Source: Oscillospiraceae bacterium (GTDB lineage Bacteria; Bacillota; Clostridia; Oscillospirales; Ruminococcaceae). Taken from it: 64,000 nucleotides of DNA. The notes under the pieces are model-generated. The model made no database searches, was not told the origin of the DNA, and was given only the letters and a program-made list of their open reading frames with translations. The DNA lies in the NCBI GenBank assembly GCA_900768125.1, contig CAAGBS010000024.1:1-64000 (forward strand), read 5' to 3'. How positions within the stretch are numbered: position 1 is the first letter of the stretch; the number at the start of each line of letters is the position of its first letter. Shown piece by piece: positions 42,001-49,195 of the stretch. The translations under genes and the position numbers were made by a program.

Positions 42001-42199
42001 TCTCGCCGGACTTGGAAGCGTAATCGTTGATTTCCTTGGAACGGAAGCCCTCAAAAGTCTTTACATAAGCCTCGAGGTCAGCCTTTGTCTTCATCTGCGT
42101 GGTAGCAGCAGCTGTGTCTTCTGCGGAAGCTACGACTGCAACAGAGCCGATAGCCATAACAGAAGCCATAGCAGAAGCAAGAATTCTTCTTCTTAACAT
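39083..42199 (-). CDS. Large secreted dockerin-bearing protein
   Basis: 1038 residues. The signal peptide (ILASAMASVMAIGSVAVVASA) is followed by a mostly helical body (recurring Ala/Tyr/Asn helices such as AYEALEEAAANLALL, AYENLNNAYENLNKDY and VAVAYDNLAAYLAGG) interrupted by a beta-rich segment near 330-470. The C-terminus is a dockerin type domain: two calcium-binding F-hand repeats, GDVNGDGVVNALDAAAILK and GDYNADGAVNALDASAILK, with Ala-Leu at the recognition positions of both. No enzyme motif is recognised, so this may be a structural or adhesion component rather than a glycosidase. RBS AGGAGG precedes the ATG. It probably docks to the cohesin-like protein encoded downstream. Confidence 0.85.
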   Translation of the reverse strand: MLRRRILASAMASVMAIGSVAVVASAEDTAAATTQMKTKADLEAYVKTFEGFRSKEINDYASKSGERFLDALEYADVVIDDTASTVDDYTVAYQMITATYNQLKVYTAEELSALIKANKSKYETNNIYNDDLNDAIYKNEDGKLQWDTFVTAYDDANDVLNSKDSRIISDAYEALEEAAANLALLDTVTKSQFRAALKSYEQLKQKVYDYDTWRRGTLPGWVDFKTGEYWKFNGGTNISFGALYSALTVGEKNNGAGWYDQYALLDGEKSVTKTSDTGMVAAYRDLLNAVDLMSNWTADDTNRASKSSVNALINDYRGVLVHDFHNDNGNNSAIDLYNAILAGGTTIEVSQSGSFVPSNAVLDPWERTFETVDTKNYEHQCNWQAPCTGNDVFGYNSTLGEYMFSVTKMTGASIKVKSTDKAIYIPVDKDGMWTGAPIATSRVDSSYKLFAKNSVIDLTQFISVNGYVTDVQTNAATLETAASTTSGAKVDEAIAPIAKTIAATEKKAAAVKEAKLAEFAGETKKIKAANTYFGGLERALKNYKSVVAEQSKVIEAITGSFNKGKTYTSSDLADAYRAVAVAYDNLAAYLAGGSELNAYQQATSDWALLGTWATPNLAEEFAALANDFAAFQAAVEKLHDEMFAANANVQPDTTVVNNAGTMNEYIDATSEYLLSQNWMMPAIGTGKVQATVNASSAVENVQVRLDDAMALAELYMKGDKEEIKDSSNPLYAINTTDEIAAGSAKASTAEWTIVYRYLKYALADKYNLSEAKYTKADVVALLEKSYDLAEKTGDAALFENTHNILVTARKAASDWVASANKDKKYKDGKVIDKRTATQVYENLNNAYENLNKDYEAFKYSFGEIYTNLSAYAEMLDEGELQATDELKKTMEETAYRLSIVGSMENDIDIAIENDAYDADRKFLDYNRVYTKGTGDGWTLIGTDMTVPKPQDNSVMMSHYNLRTAYEALQAEVKKQTEVKTLLGDVNGDGVVNALDAAAILKAVVNNTAIDVAVGDYNADGAVNALDASAILKYVVSQA

Positions 42200-42268
42200 A
42201 ATAGTCCTCCTAGTTGTTTGTTTTTTAAAACATCTCTGAGTTATCGGGCACTCGGATGTGTTAAACGG

Positions 42269-42297
42269 ATTTAATGACCGCTCACCACCGTAGTCAA
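42269..42297 (-). promoter_or_regulatory. Promoter candidate of the dockerin gene
   Basis: On the minus strand TTGACT (42292-42297), 17-nt spacer, TTAAAT (42269-42274). Near it the sequences CCGTAGTCAAC and CGGTAGTCACG (about 42288 and 42369) repeat GTAGTCA and may be operator sites. Confidence 0.5.
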
Positions 42298-42449
42298 CAG
42301 CAGATCCAAAAAAGTTTCAAAAAATTTTAATTTTTTTCGAATTTTTTTGATTTCTCGGTCTTGCACTACGGTAGTCACGGCTTTTTCGGGAAAAGTTTCA
42401 GCTTTTTTAAAAAATTTCTGAAAAATTCCGCTTTCGCTATGTAAGCGAA

Positions 42450-43304
42450 TTACTTTCTCTTCTTGGAGAGAACAACTGCGCCTGCAGCTACAACAGCTAC
42501 GCCGGCAACAGCAGCGATACCCTCAACGCCGGTGTCAGGAGAGCCCTTCTCGGTAGTTGTGGTTGTGGTTGCGGGAGCCTCGGAATCTACAGTAGCAGCG
42601 GTGTCAGCGGGAGTCTCGTCAACAACGGGAGTCTCGTCTGCAGCAGCGCCTGCGCCATAGGTTACGTTGCCAAGAGCGTCGAATGTAGCGAGTACATTGC
42701 CGTTGGAGTCGGACAGCTCAGTCTCGATTACTTCGATATCAGACATGGTGAAGCTCCAAGCCTGCATGAAGATTCTGTAGAGGGAGAGGTTGCCGATGTC
42801 GCCGTTAGCAACAGGGTTGATAACGTCAGCTTCGATCTTGTAGGTGTAGTCGCCTACCTTCTCAGCGATAATGCCCTGAGAATCATCGCGGGTCTCAAGA
42901 CCGAGATCCTCATCGATAACGCCCCAGAAGTTGCCAGCAGTTGCCCAGTTGTACTTGTTGTACAGGTCAGCGTCCTGGTTAGTCAGGTCGGAGTGTGCGG
43001 AAACAACGATAGCGCCGCCGCCCATGCCGTCCCACCAGTCGCGGTTATCAGCGTCATCGATAACATCGAAAGTGAACGCTACGTGGGTAACCTTGGAGAG
43101 GTCGATGTCAACGGACATTGCAGGAACGTTATCCTTGTTGGTGCCGTCAGAGAACAGGCAGATACCGTAGTTGCCGGTGCCGTCTGCGAGGCAGTACTCA
43201 GCGCCGCCGGTAACAGGGCGGAAGTCTGCGCTTGCGCTGACTGCTACTGCGGATACAGCTACAACTGCTGCAGCTGCTGCGGAAAGAATCTTTGTGATCT
43301 TCAT
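42450..43304 (-). CDS. Surface protein with SPDTG anchor, twin 1
   Basis: 284 residues: a signal peptide (MKITKILSAAAAAVVAVSA), a ~185-residue beta-rich domain, a Thr/Glu/Ala linker and a C-terminal SPDTG-VEGIA-hydrophobic-KKRK signal, which fits a noncanonical sortase motif. The domain holds RDWWDGMGGGAIV and NFWGVIDEDLGLETR, both matched in the neighbouring gene, and a terminal strand FMQAWSFTMSDIEVIE that resembles carbohydrate-binding modules. It probably binds a glycan or protein at the wall. It follows twin 2 by 56 bp and likely shares its promoter. The palindrome TTCGCT/AGCGAA (42433-42449) after the stop may end the transcript. Confidence 0.72.
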   Translation of the reverse strand: MKITKILSAAAAAVVAVSAVAVSASADFRPVTGGAEYCLADGTGNYGICLFSDGTNKDNVPAMSVDIDLSKVTHVAFTFDVIDDADNRDWWDGMGGGAIVVSAHSDLTNQDADLYNKYNWATAGNFWGVIDEDLGLETRDDSQGIIAEKVGDYTYKIEADVINPVANGDIGNLSLYRIFMQAWSFTMSDIEVIETELSDSNGNVLATFDALGNVTYGAGAAADETPVVDETPADTAATVDSEAPATTTTTTEKGSPDTGVEGIAAVAGVAVVAAGAVVLSKKRK

Positions 43305-43360
43305 AGGATTAATCCTCCTTAAAATTATGTACCCTGTTTAACAGGTGACTTACGATTGAA

Positions 43361-44194
43361 TTACTTTCTCTTCTTGGAGAGAATAACTGCGCCAGCTGCT
43401 ACTGCTGCAACGCCAGCAGCTGCTGCGATACCCTCAACGCCGGTATCAGGAGAACCCTTCTCGGTTGTTGTGGTTGTAGCTGCGGGAGCCTCGGAATCAA
43501 CGGTTGCTGCGGTGTCGTCTGCTGCTGCAGTGTCGTCTGCTGCTGCAGTGTCATCGGAAGATGCTGCATTGTCAGAATCAACATAGCCTGCGCCGTCGAA
43601 AGAGATGATAACGTTGCCTGCTGCGTCATAGCAGGTGAGGTCGGTAACAGTCATATCGAGCATTGTAGCGCCCCATTCCTGGATACCTACCTGAGCGTAG
43701 CCGCCGTCGAGGGAAGTTACATCATAGATGCAGTTGTTATCACCGAGTGTAACGGTACCTGTGTAGGTCAGGTCGCCGGTCTTAACGAACTGAACAGGTT
43801 TGTCTGCTGCGAGAGTCTCAAGACCGAGGTCCTCGTCGATAACGCCCCAGTACTCATTGGAAGGCCAGTTGTGGTCTGCGGGAGTAGCGGAAGCAGGGCC
43901 GCAGGAAGTTATGATTCCACCGCCGAATGTGCCATCCCACCAGTCAGGGTCGGAGGGGGTAACAGTTACGGAAATGGAAGCAATGGAAGCAAGGTCTATG
44001 CCATAGTTGACGCCGGGGTTGCCTGTTGACTCATCAGGAGCGTTGTAAAGGGCTACCATCCACATGCCTGTTGTTGCGGACAGACCAGTATTGATGCCGG
44101 TAGGGATAGTAAGGGTCGCGCTTGCGGTCGCAGAAACAGCTGCTGTTGCTACAGCTGCTGCAGCTACTGCAGAAAGAATCTTTGTGATCTTCAT
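43361..44194 (-). CDS. Surface protein with SPDTG anchor, twin 2
   Basis: 277 residues and the same plan as twin 1: signal peptide (MKITKILSAVAAAAV), beta-rich domain with PDWWDGTFGGGII and YWGVIDEDLGLETL, a linker with DDTAAA repeats, then SPDTG and a hydrophobic tail ending SKKRK. The leader and anchor are nearly identical between the twins, while the middle domain has diverged, which points to duplication followed by specialisation. It is the first gene behind the promoter at 44297-44326. Ligand unknown. Confidence 0.72.
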   Translation of the reverse strand: MKITKILSAVAAAAVATAAVSATASATLTIPTGINTGLSATTGMWMVALYNAPDESTGNPGVNYGIDLASIASISVTVTPSDPDWWDGTFGGGIITSCGPASATPADHNWPSNEYWGVIDEDLGLETLAADKPVQFVKTGDLTYTGTVTLGDNNCIYDVTSLDGGYAQVGIQEWGATMLDMTVTDLTCYDAAGNVIISFDGAGYVDSDNAASSDDTAAADDTAAADDTAATVDSEAPAATTTTTEKGSPDTGVEGIAAAAGVAAVAAGAVILSKKRK

Positions 44195-44296
44195 AAGAAA
44201 ATCCTCCTTAAAAACTTTGCCTGCCGGACATTATCCCGGCGGGAAAACCGTTCAAGGTATACACTGTGCATCGGGACACAGATATCCTTGTAATAC

Positions 44297-44326
44297 AATA
44301 TACCATTTTCGGGGGCTTTTCGTCAA
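44297..44326 (-). promoter_or_regulatory. Promoter candidate of the twin surface proteins
   Basis: On the minus strand TTGACG (44321-44326), 18-nt spacer, TATATT (44297-44302). It implies a leader of about 95 nt containing a CCCGGCGGG/CTGCCGG hairpin near 44221-44242. The region 44327-44582 is very AT-rich and shows no gene. Confidence 0.55.
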
Positions 44327-44582
44327 TGTGCAATTTGTATAAATCTTTCGTCATTTTTTATTCACAATTGTTAACAAGCTGTAATTACTTAAATTCAATA
44401 TCCATCATTTCGTTTCGCAGAGCGTTTTTAACCGATTTACGCAATTTACCTAACCTCATTTTTCATTCATTTTTTTTGAAGCTTTTGTGATGTATTATTC
44501 ACACTGAAAGTCCGTCTATTCTTCAAATCTGACAAAAACCGCCGTAAATTTTATGCAGAATAAACAAAATTGTCTTTTTCTC

Positions 44583-44611
44583 TTGAATTGCCGTCTCAAT
44601 TGTGATATACT
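44583..44611 (+). promoter_or_regulatory. Promoter of tRNA-Arg
   Basis: TTGAAT (44583-44588), 17-nt spacer, TATACT (44606-44611), 16 nt before the tRNA 5' end. Confidence 0.65.
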
Positions 44612-44626
44612 ATTATAGTGTTAAAC

Positions 44627-44701
44627 GCCTCTTTAGTTAAATGGATATAACAGCCCCCTCCTAAGGGGCAGTTGTAGGTTCGATTCCTACAAGGGGTGCC
44701 A
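44627..44701 (+). tRNA. tRNA-Arg (anticodon CCU)
   Basis: A 75-nt cloverleaf. The acceptor GCCTCTT pairs with AAGGGGT, and CCA is encoded at 44699-44701. The D-stem is GTTA/TAAC, the anticodon stem GCCCC/GGGGC has the loop CTCCTAA, and the T-stem GTAGG/CCTAC has the loop TTCGATT. The loop puts CCU at positions 34-36, reading AGG. The variable loop is four nucleotides. Confidence 0.93.
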
Positions 44702-44703
44702 AG

Positions 44704-44775
44704 GTTTTGCCGCGATATTCATCGCGGCAAAACATCCGATTTTTCTCAGCCGTCCCGGAGTGGGACGGCTGTTTT
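44704..44775 (+). terminator. Two successive terminator hairpins after tRNA-Arg
   Basis: A perfect 12-bp stem GTTTTGCCGCGA/TCGCGGCAAAAC (44704-44715 with 44722-44733) is followed by a second perfect 10-bp stem CAGCCGTCCC/GGGACGGCTG (44747-44756 with 44762-44771) and TTTT. The second is the stronger terminator. Confidence 0.8.
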
Positions 44776-44826
44776 GCTTTGTTGATTAAGACTAAAGGTT
44801 CCATCAAGACGAACGCAAAAACGAAA

Positions 44827-44868
44827 AATCTCGCTCTCTGCCACTATCTCAGATGGTTCTGACTATGC
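44827..44868. repeat. 42-bp direct repeat, copy 1
   Basis: Begins AATCTCGCTCTCTGCCACTA and ends GATGGTTCTGACTATGC. It matches 44928-44969 at all but two positions. The TCTCTGCCAC part resembles a tRNA 3' end. Confidence 0.8.
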
Positions 44869-44927
44869 TACCCTGTTTATTTATACTCTGCTTGGAAAAT
44901 TATGCTTTGTAAAGGGAACATGGTTTG

Positions 44928-44969
44928 AATCTCACTCTCTGCCACTTTCTCAGATGGTTCTGACTATGC
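44928..44969. repeat. 42-bp direct repeat, copy 2
   Basis: Begins AATCTCACTCTCTGCCACTT, 101 bp after copy 1. It is preceded by GGTTTG, giving a tRNA T-loop/3'-end look, but no cloverleaf can be folded upstream. The rest of 44776-45017 holds no gene that I can see. Confidence 0.8.
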
Positions 44970-45017
44970 ATCTTGGTTTGCTCAGATAAAATATAGCTTA
45001 CTGATTCTGAAAAGCAC

Positions 45018-45053
45018 AAAGCCTTCCCGCAGTTTGATTTGCGGAAAGGCTTT
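45018..45053. terminator. Terminator after ECF pair 2, two-way
   Basis: AAAGCCTTCCCGC and GCGGAAAGGCTTT pair with one mismatch. It lies just downstream of the minus-strand stop at 45058; the T-run on the minus strand is interrupted. Confidence 0.6.
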
Positions 45054-45057
45054 ATTG

Positions 45058-47142
45058 TTATAGTATTGAAAGAACAGCCGCCTTTAATCCGTCCGGGTCA
45101 TCTTCAAAAGCGCAGAACTCGTCAACTTTATAATCGCCGTCCTTATCAAGCTCGACTGTTCTTACAGATGTATAGTCAGGCAGAGCGGAATTGAGCAGCT
45201 TTTCATACTCCTCGCCGGTGACGGAAACGGATTCCCCGTTCTCGTAAACATACCGGTCAACGATTTGCCCATCATAAAGCTGAGTGCCTGCGCTGAGGAC
45301 AGGTTCAAGCGATGAATCGGTTATGCGATAATAAAAATCGTCTGCATATAGATTTTCATTCATGACGCTGCCCGGGTACTTTCGTATTATGTGGAGATAC
45401 TGCCCCGAAGTGCTTTCAAGTAACTCAAAACCAGTACCGCACATTTCATTGCCGAGTTCCGTGATTTCCGTACCGGAAATGCGATAGAACGCCGCTCCAT
45501 ATGATTTGTAATTCGGATAAACGAATGCGGCAAGCCTGCTTCCGTCACTCAGGTCGAAGCTGAAAACGCTTACCTGCGGAAGAAGAAAATCAATACTTTC
45601 GGTTATCGTATCCCACTCTTCAAGCCATATCTGCGAAAGACGGCCGCTCAATATTTCATTACTGCTGACGTCTGATTTTACAGCTGTATAGTGCGCCCGG
45701 GTAAAGTTGTCGGTTATTGCGTCAAAGTCGAAGACGTAAGATATACCGCTGTCTAAGTCGGTGATAGTGCAGGCTTCCTCGTTGACCGACAGGTTTTTAG
45801 AGAGCCAGGTCGTCACGTCCAGCTTAACGCCGGTAACTGCGGAATAATCCCCTATCAGTTCGGTATAGAATGTCCCGTCCTTTATCGCATTGAAGGTCGT
45901 ATAGCGTGCCCCGTCGGTATCATAATACCGAAGCGCAGTGATATAATTATCACCGAATTGGAACACGTCCGTATATTCGGAAAATCTGTCGGTATAGATC
46001 CAGTAATCTCCCTGACCCGCACCGGAATGCGCTCCAGCCATCTCGCTGACCGTTTTGCCATCGTATATTTCAATGCCAAAACTGAAACAGCTTATCATTC
46101 CCGGGTGACCCTCCAGGTCTGTAGTAACGTGGTCTCCCACAAGCAGTACGGTATATTCTCCAGCCCGCTTTGTGTCAAGCACGACATTTCGTGTGCCCAT
46201 AGCCTGCAGACCTCTTTCCTCAGGGGATATATCCGGAATAACCGCATTACTGAGATCAATGTAACCCAGCGGCGAATTTTCAGAATATAACCCCCGGGAG
46301 GTCCAGTCGGCGCGCAGAAAACCGGAAAGCTCCACGATATCATATTTCCGGACGTATCTCACCGGATTGTTGCTGGTGGTAGTATAGACATACTGCTCAG
46401 CTTCCGGAATATCCTCCCCAAGCAGAACGCCGTCTGCGGTCACGAATTTTACCTGCTCCGCTCTCAGATGCCTGCATATCTCTGTTCCGTCAGTTGCGAA
46501 TATAAGCTCCGGGCAGGCTACGTTCCAGGAATCCTTGTCAAAGCCGGACAAGAATGCAGCATAGGTCTCGCCCACGCCGTACAGCGGGTAGTTTTTCACC
46601 TGGCTTTCCGCTGTTCCCGCCTGCGCAAGCAGAATATCCATGTCTTCCTCACGGTCGCTGAGCCAGTCGTAGGTAATGTGCGCAGAAAACAACGTAGAGC
46701 CGCTCAGGAATATATCGCTTCCGGTAAGTTCCACTGCTTTGTCCGGCGTGTACTGCTTCGTGATGGTGAACTCATAGAAATTCATGTTCCCGCTGTATAT
46801 TTCAAGATGATCCACCAGCGAATCGTAGGAATCCACCGAGCCTGTGCCGCCGTCCTGCCTTATTTCAACGTCATTGTAAAGATACTGCGGAGCGTTATCC
46901 CCGGAATTTTCGGAAGTCTGCGCATTTTCGCCGGGGTTTACCGGACTTTCCGGCTGTGAGACCGGCATCGGGTCGATAAGGTCAACGCCGCGCGGTTTAG
47001 TGACATTCAGCGTCACGACTACCGCCGCGATCACAGCAGTCCCCGCAGCTGCTCCGATGGAGGCAGTAAGTATACGCCGTCTGCGGAGTACCCTGTCACG
47101 CTTTTCGAGAACGCTCCGTGCCATCTCATGACTTGTTTTCAT
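45058..47142 (-). CDS. Putative transmembrane anti-sigma factor with large extracellular domain (pair 2)
   Basis: About 694 residues. A short cytoplasmic N-terminus (~25 residues, EKRDRVLRRRR) precedes one membrane helix (ILTASIGAAAGTAVIAAVVV). A Pro/Ser/Glu linker and a ~600-residue extracellular part rich in aromatic strands follow, possibly a beta-propeller (DGTEICRHLRAEQVKFVTAD, FGDNYITALRYYDTDGARY). It overlaps the sigma gene by 17 bases, so it very likely controls that sigma factor. ATG 47142 is chosen with AAAGGAGGG 8 nt upstream; the TTG two codons earlier is too close to it. No known anti-sigma zinc motif is seen. Confidence 0.65.
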   Translation of the reverse strand: MKTSHEMARSVLEKRDRVLRRRRILTASIGAAAGTAVIAAVVVTLNVTKPRGVDLIDPMPVSQPESPVNPGENAQTSENSGDNAPQYLYNDVEIRQDGGTGSVDSYDSLVDHLEIYSGNMNFYEFTITKQYTPDKAVELTGSDIFLSGSTLFSAHITYDWLSDREEDMDILLAQAGTAESQVKNYPLYGVGETYAAFLSGFDKDSWNVACPELIFATDGTEICRHLRAEQVKFVTADGVLLGEDIPEAEQYVYTTTSNNPVRYVRKYDIVELSGFLRADWTSRGLYSENSPLGYIDLSNAVIPDISPEERGLQAMGTRNVVLDTKRAGEYTVLLVGDHVTTDLEGHPGMISCFSFGIEIYDGKTVSEMAGAHSGAGQGDYWIYTDRFSEYTDVFQFGDNYITALRYYDTDGARYTTFNAIKDGTFYTELIGDYSAVTGVKLDVTTWLSKNLSVNEEACTITDLDSGISYVFDFDAITDNFTRAHYTAVKSDVSSNEILSGRLSQIWLEEWDTITESIDFLLPQVSVFSFDLSDGSRLAAFVYPNYKSYGAAFYRISGTEITELGNEMCGTGFELLESTSGQYLHIIRKYPGSVMNENLYADDFYYRITDSSLEPVLSAGTQLYDGQIVDRYVYENGESVSVTGEEYEKLLNSALPDYTSVRTVELDKDGDYKVDEFCAFEDDPDGLKAAVLSIL

Positions 47143-47683
47143 ACTCAAAGCCCTCCTTTTCCAGAATCGTTTTCAGGTTCTGCCTTGCCCTGAACAGAAT
47201 GCTGTTCCCCTGCCGCTGAGTCTTGTGAATGATATTCGCCGCCTGCGCTATGTTCATTTCCTCAAAATAGACGAGATATATCATCTCACGCTGATTCTCC
47301 GGCAGCCTTTCCATAGCGTCATACAGCGAACGATAGCGCTCCTGTTCAAGCAGCCGCTGCTCCGGGCTGCCCGGCAGGAACACTTCCTGTGCCTCGTCTA
47401 TCGGCACGTTTTTCCGGAACGCCGCGCTGTGAAGATAATTCAGCGCCTTGTTGCGCGCTATCGTGAAAAGCCAGGTGCGGAATTTCGCGTTTTCGCTGAA
47501 ACCCGGTCTTTTCACCGCCAGCACCACAAAAGTGTCCTCCGTGAGTTCCTCCGCGATATCCACGCTTTTGACGTACTGCATAAGGAAAAATATCAGGCTG
47601 TCCTTGAACAGTTCTATCACCTGTTCCAGCCCGTAGTTATCCCCCGCAAGGAAACGCCTGTAAGCCTCTGCACCGTTGTCCAT
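47126..47683 (-). CDS. ECF-type sigma factor (pair 2)
   Basis: 185 residues. Region 2 has VDIAEELTEDTFVVLAVK and FRTWLFTIARNKALNYLH; region 4 has LPENQREMIYLVYFEEM and the recognition helix ending NSILFRARQNLK. RBS GAAAGGAGG precedes the ATG. A potential RNA pseudoknot lies in its leader. It overlaps the membrane protein gene that follows, the standard arrangement for a sigma/anti-sigma pair. Confidence 0.88.
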   Translation of the reverse strand: MDNGAEAYRRFLAGDNYGLEQVIELFKDSLIFFLMQYVKSVDIAEELTEDTFVVLAVKRPGFSENAKFRTWLFTIARNKALNYLHSAAFRKNVPIDEAQEVFLPGSPEQRLLEQERYRSLYDAMERLPENQREMIYLVYFEEMNIAQAANIIHKTQRQGNSILFRARQNLKTILEKEGFEYENKS

Positions 47684-47711
47684 TCTGCCGCCTCCTTTCA
47701 GTAATTACCCT

Positions 47712-47747
47712 TTCACTTAATTAAACAATCCAGAAAGTGAATTGTTT
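47712..47747 (-). promoter_or_regulatory. Two interlocked inverted repeats in the leader of ECF pair 2
   Basis: TTCACTT (47712-47718) matches AAGTGAA (47735-47741), and AAACAAT (47723-47729) matches ATTGTTT (47741-47747). The order A-B-A'-B' is that of an H-type RNA pseudoknot, placed about 30 nt before the start codon. It could equally be overlapping operators. No promoter was clearly identified further upstream; the rest of 47748-47986 is AT-rich without a gene. Confidence 0.4.
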
Positions 47748-47987
47748 CGCTGTATTATGATATTTTTTTCAGCGTAAAGCCCGCTTCTATTTTATATAGT
47801 ATACACAGCATGCAGGACATGACAAGCCGTTTTATATTCTATTATAGCATATAATGGTATCAAAACTGCATTATCTAAGGCAAAATATCTTTACTTTTGG
47901 CGGGGTTTGTGGTAGAATGTATCATTAAAAAGTCTGACATCACGCCGCTACGCCGGCAATATTCCGCTTCGTGAACAGAACATAAAT

Positions 47988-48017
47988 AATACCCGCAGCC
48001 GTGTGACTGCGGGTATT
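47988..48017. terminator. Hairpin terminator after ECF pair 3, two-way
   Basis: AATACCCGCAG (47988-47998) pairs perfectly with CTGCGGGTATT (48007-48017). The T-run is short on both sides. Confidence 0.65.
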
Positions 48018-48022
48018 TTGTG

Positions 48023-49195
48023 TTATTTAAGATCGAAGGTCTGACCGCATATGGTCACGGAATCAATATCCGCAGGGTCTATGGGCTGCGTAAAAATCCC
48101 ATATTCGACCTGACCGTCGGAGTTGGTCCAGCAGCAGCCATAACCCGGAGCCACTGAAACAGTTTTTCCTCCAACGTTGAACGACATATCAAAGCAGTAG
48201 CTGTCACCCTTGGTGAACTCCGAAGTGTCCACCTCAATGGAAACGCGGTATCCCAGCGGAGTTGCGCTGAAACAGGTCACTGTACCGAAGATATTCTCAC
48301 CGTAGAAGTTTTTATTGCTCTCATTTGCGGAAAGGTCTACCGGCTTGTTTATCTCCCATTTGGTAGTTTCAAATATCGGGAAATCTATCGGTATCTCAAC
48401 ATGAAGCCCGCCATCTCCGAAATCAAGAGATTCCTTGTCATAATACGGCACTTCCTCTTTCTCGGAAGTCGTGGGGATATACCTTGCTATAGATTCGAAA
48501 TCCAGCGTGAGCGTCTTACCGTCCATTGTATATTCATTTGACAGCATCGGCATAACATAGCAGTGCAGGATATTGTCCTCGCGGGAGATAACGCCTTCGC
48601 CGCATGTGGTCACCATACCTATATCCGGCTGTTCATCTAACGCTTCGTCAACGGCGTTGGCAAGTGTGCAGGTCTCCCACTCAGTCCAGCCGTCTTTCGG
48701 CAGATAGTCGAAATCCTCGTTGAACACAATGTCAAACAGCACATACGCCGTCATATCGTCCGCGCATATTCCCTTGATGTTCAGCTTGAAATCATCAAAG
48801 GTATACCACATGTCAAGCTCCTTGCCGCCGGAGAGGAAGTCAAACTCCCCGGACTGCGCAACCGCCTGCTCTGCGCCTGCGGCAGCCTGCACGGTCTCCG
48901 CTTCAGCTGTGGAGTGGTGCTTTCCGTCATACCGGCTGACTATCGCCTGATTCGCCTGATTGAATGCGCTGTTGAAACTCCAGCCGGTAGCCGCTCCAAC
49001 GCTGACTGTCGCCGCAGCAAGCACCGCCGCTGCCGCGATCATCGTTACCGCCGCCCGATTAAGGCGCGGCTTTCTTTCATCGCTGTTCTTATCCATATTT
49101 TCCGCCCTTTCAATAACGTTTTTCACAATTGTTCCGTTGTCTGTCGGGGGAGTTATCTCAGAGAAGCTTTCCCTGAGCTTTTCTTCAATACTCAT
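48023..49195 (-). CDS. Putative transmembrane anti-sigma factor, DUF4179-like (pair 3)
   Basis: 390 residues. A ~48-residue cytoplasmic part (KLRESFSEITPP) precedes a single Ala/Val membrane helix (AAVTMIAAAAVLAAATVSVG), then an extracellular beta-rich region. The layout resembles DUF4179-type proteins that accompany ECF factors. Conserved-looking strands include DFKLNIKGICADDMTAYVL and GYRVSIEVDTSEFTKG, an Ig-like pattern. It overlaps the sigma gene by 11 bases, with the same AAAAGGAGGGCT RBS as pair 2. It probably sequesters the sigma factor and senses an envelope signal. Confidence 0.7.
   Translation of the reverse strand: MSIEEKLRESFSEITPPTDNGTIVKNVIERAENMDKNSDERKPRLNRAAVTMIAAAAVLAAATVSVGAATGWSFNSAFNQANQAIVSRYDGKHHSTAEAETVQAAAGAEQAVAQSGEFDFLSGGKELDMWYTFDDFKLNIKGICADDMTAYVLFDIVFNEDFDYLPKDGWTEWETCTLANAVDEALDEQPDIGMVTTCGEGVISREDNILHCYVMPMLSNEYTMDGKTLTLDFESIARYIPTTSEKEEVPYYDKESLDFGDGGLHVEIPIDFPIFETTKWEINKPVDLSANESNKNFYGENIFGTVTCFSATPLGYRVSIEVDTSEFTKGDSYCFDMSFNVGGKTVSVAPGYGCCWTNSDGQVEYGIFTQPIDPADIDSVTICGQTFDLK

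Noticed and set aside
39074..42196. A 1040-codon open frame on the plus strand opposite the dockerin gene
   Set aside because: It is antisense to a gene with a signal peptide, RBS and dockerin. Its Ser/Leu/Val/Cys-rich product is what biased codons give when read backwards, and it has no RBS or domain.
44880..44969. A second tRNA ending at 44947
   Set aside because: Only the T-loop/3'-end-like part is present; no acceptor, D or anticodon stems can be paired upstream.
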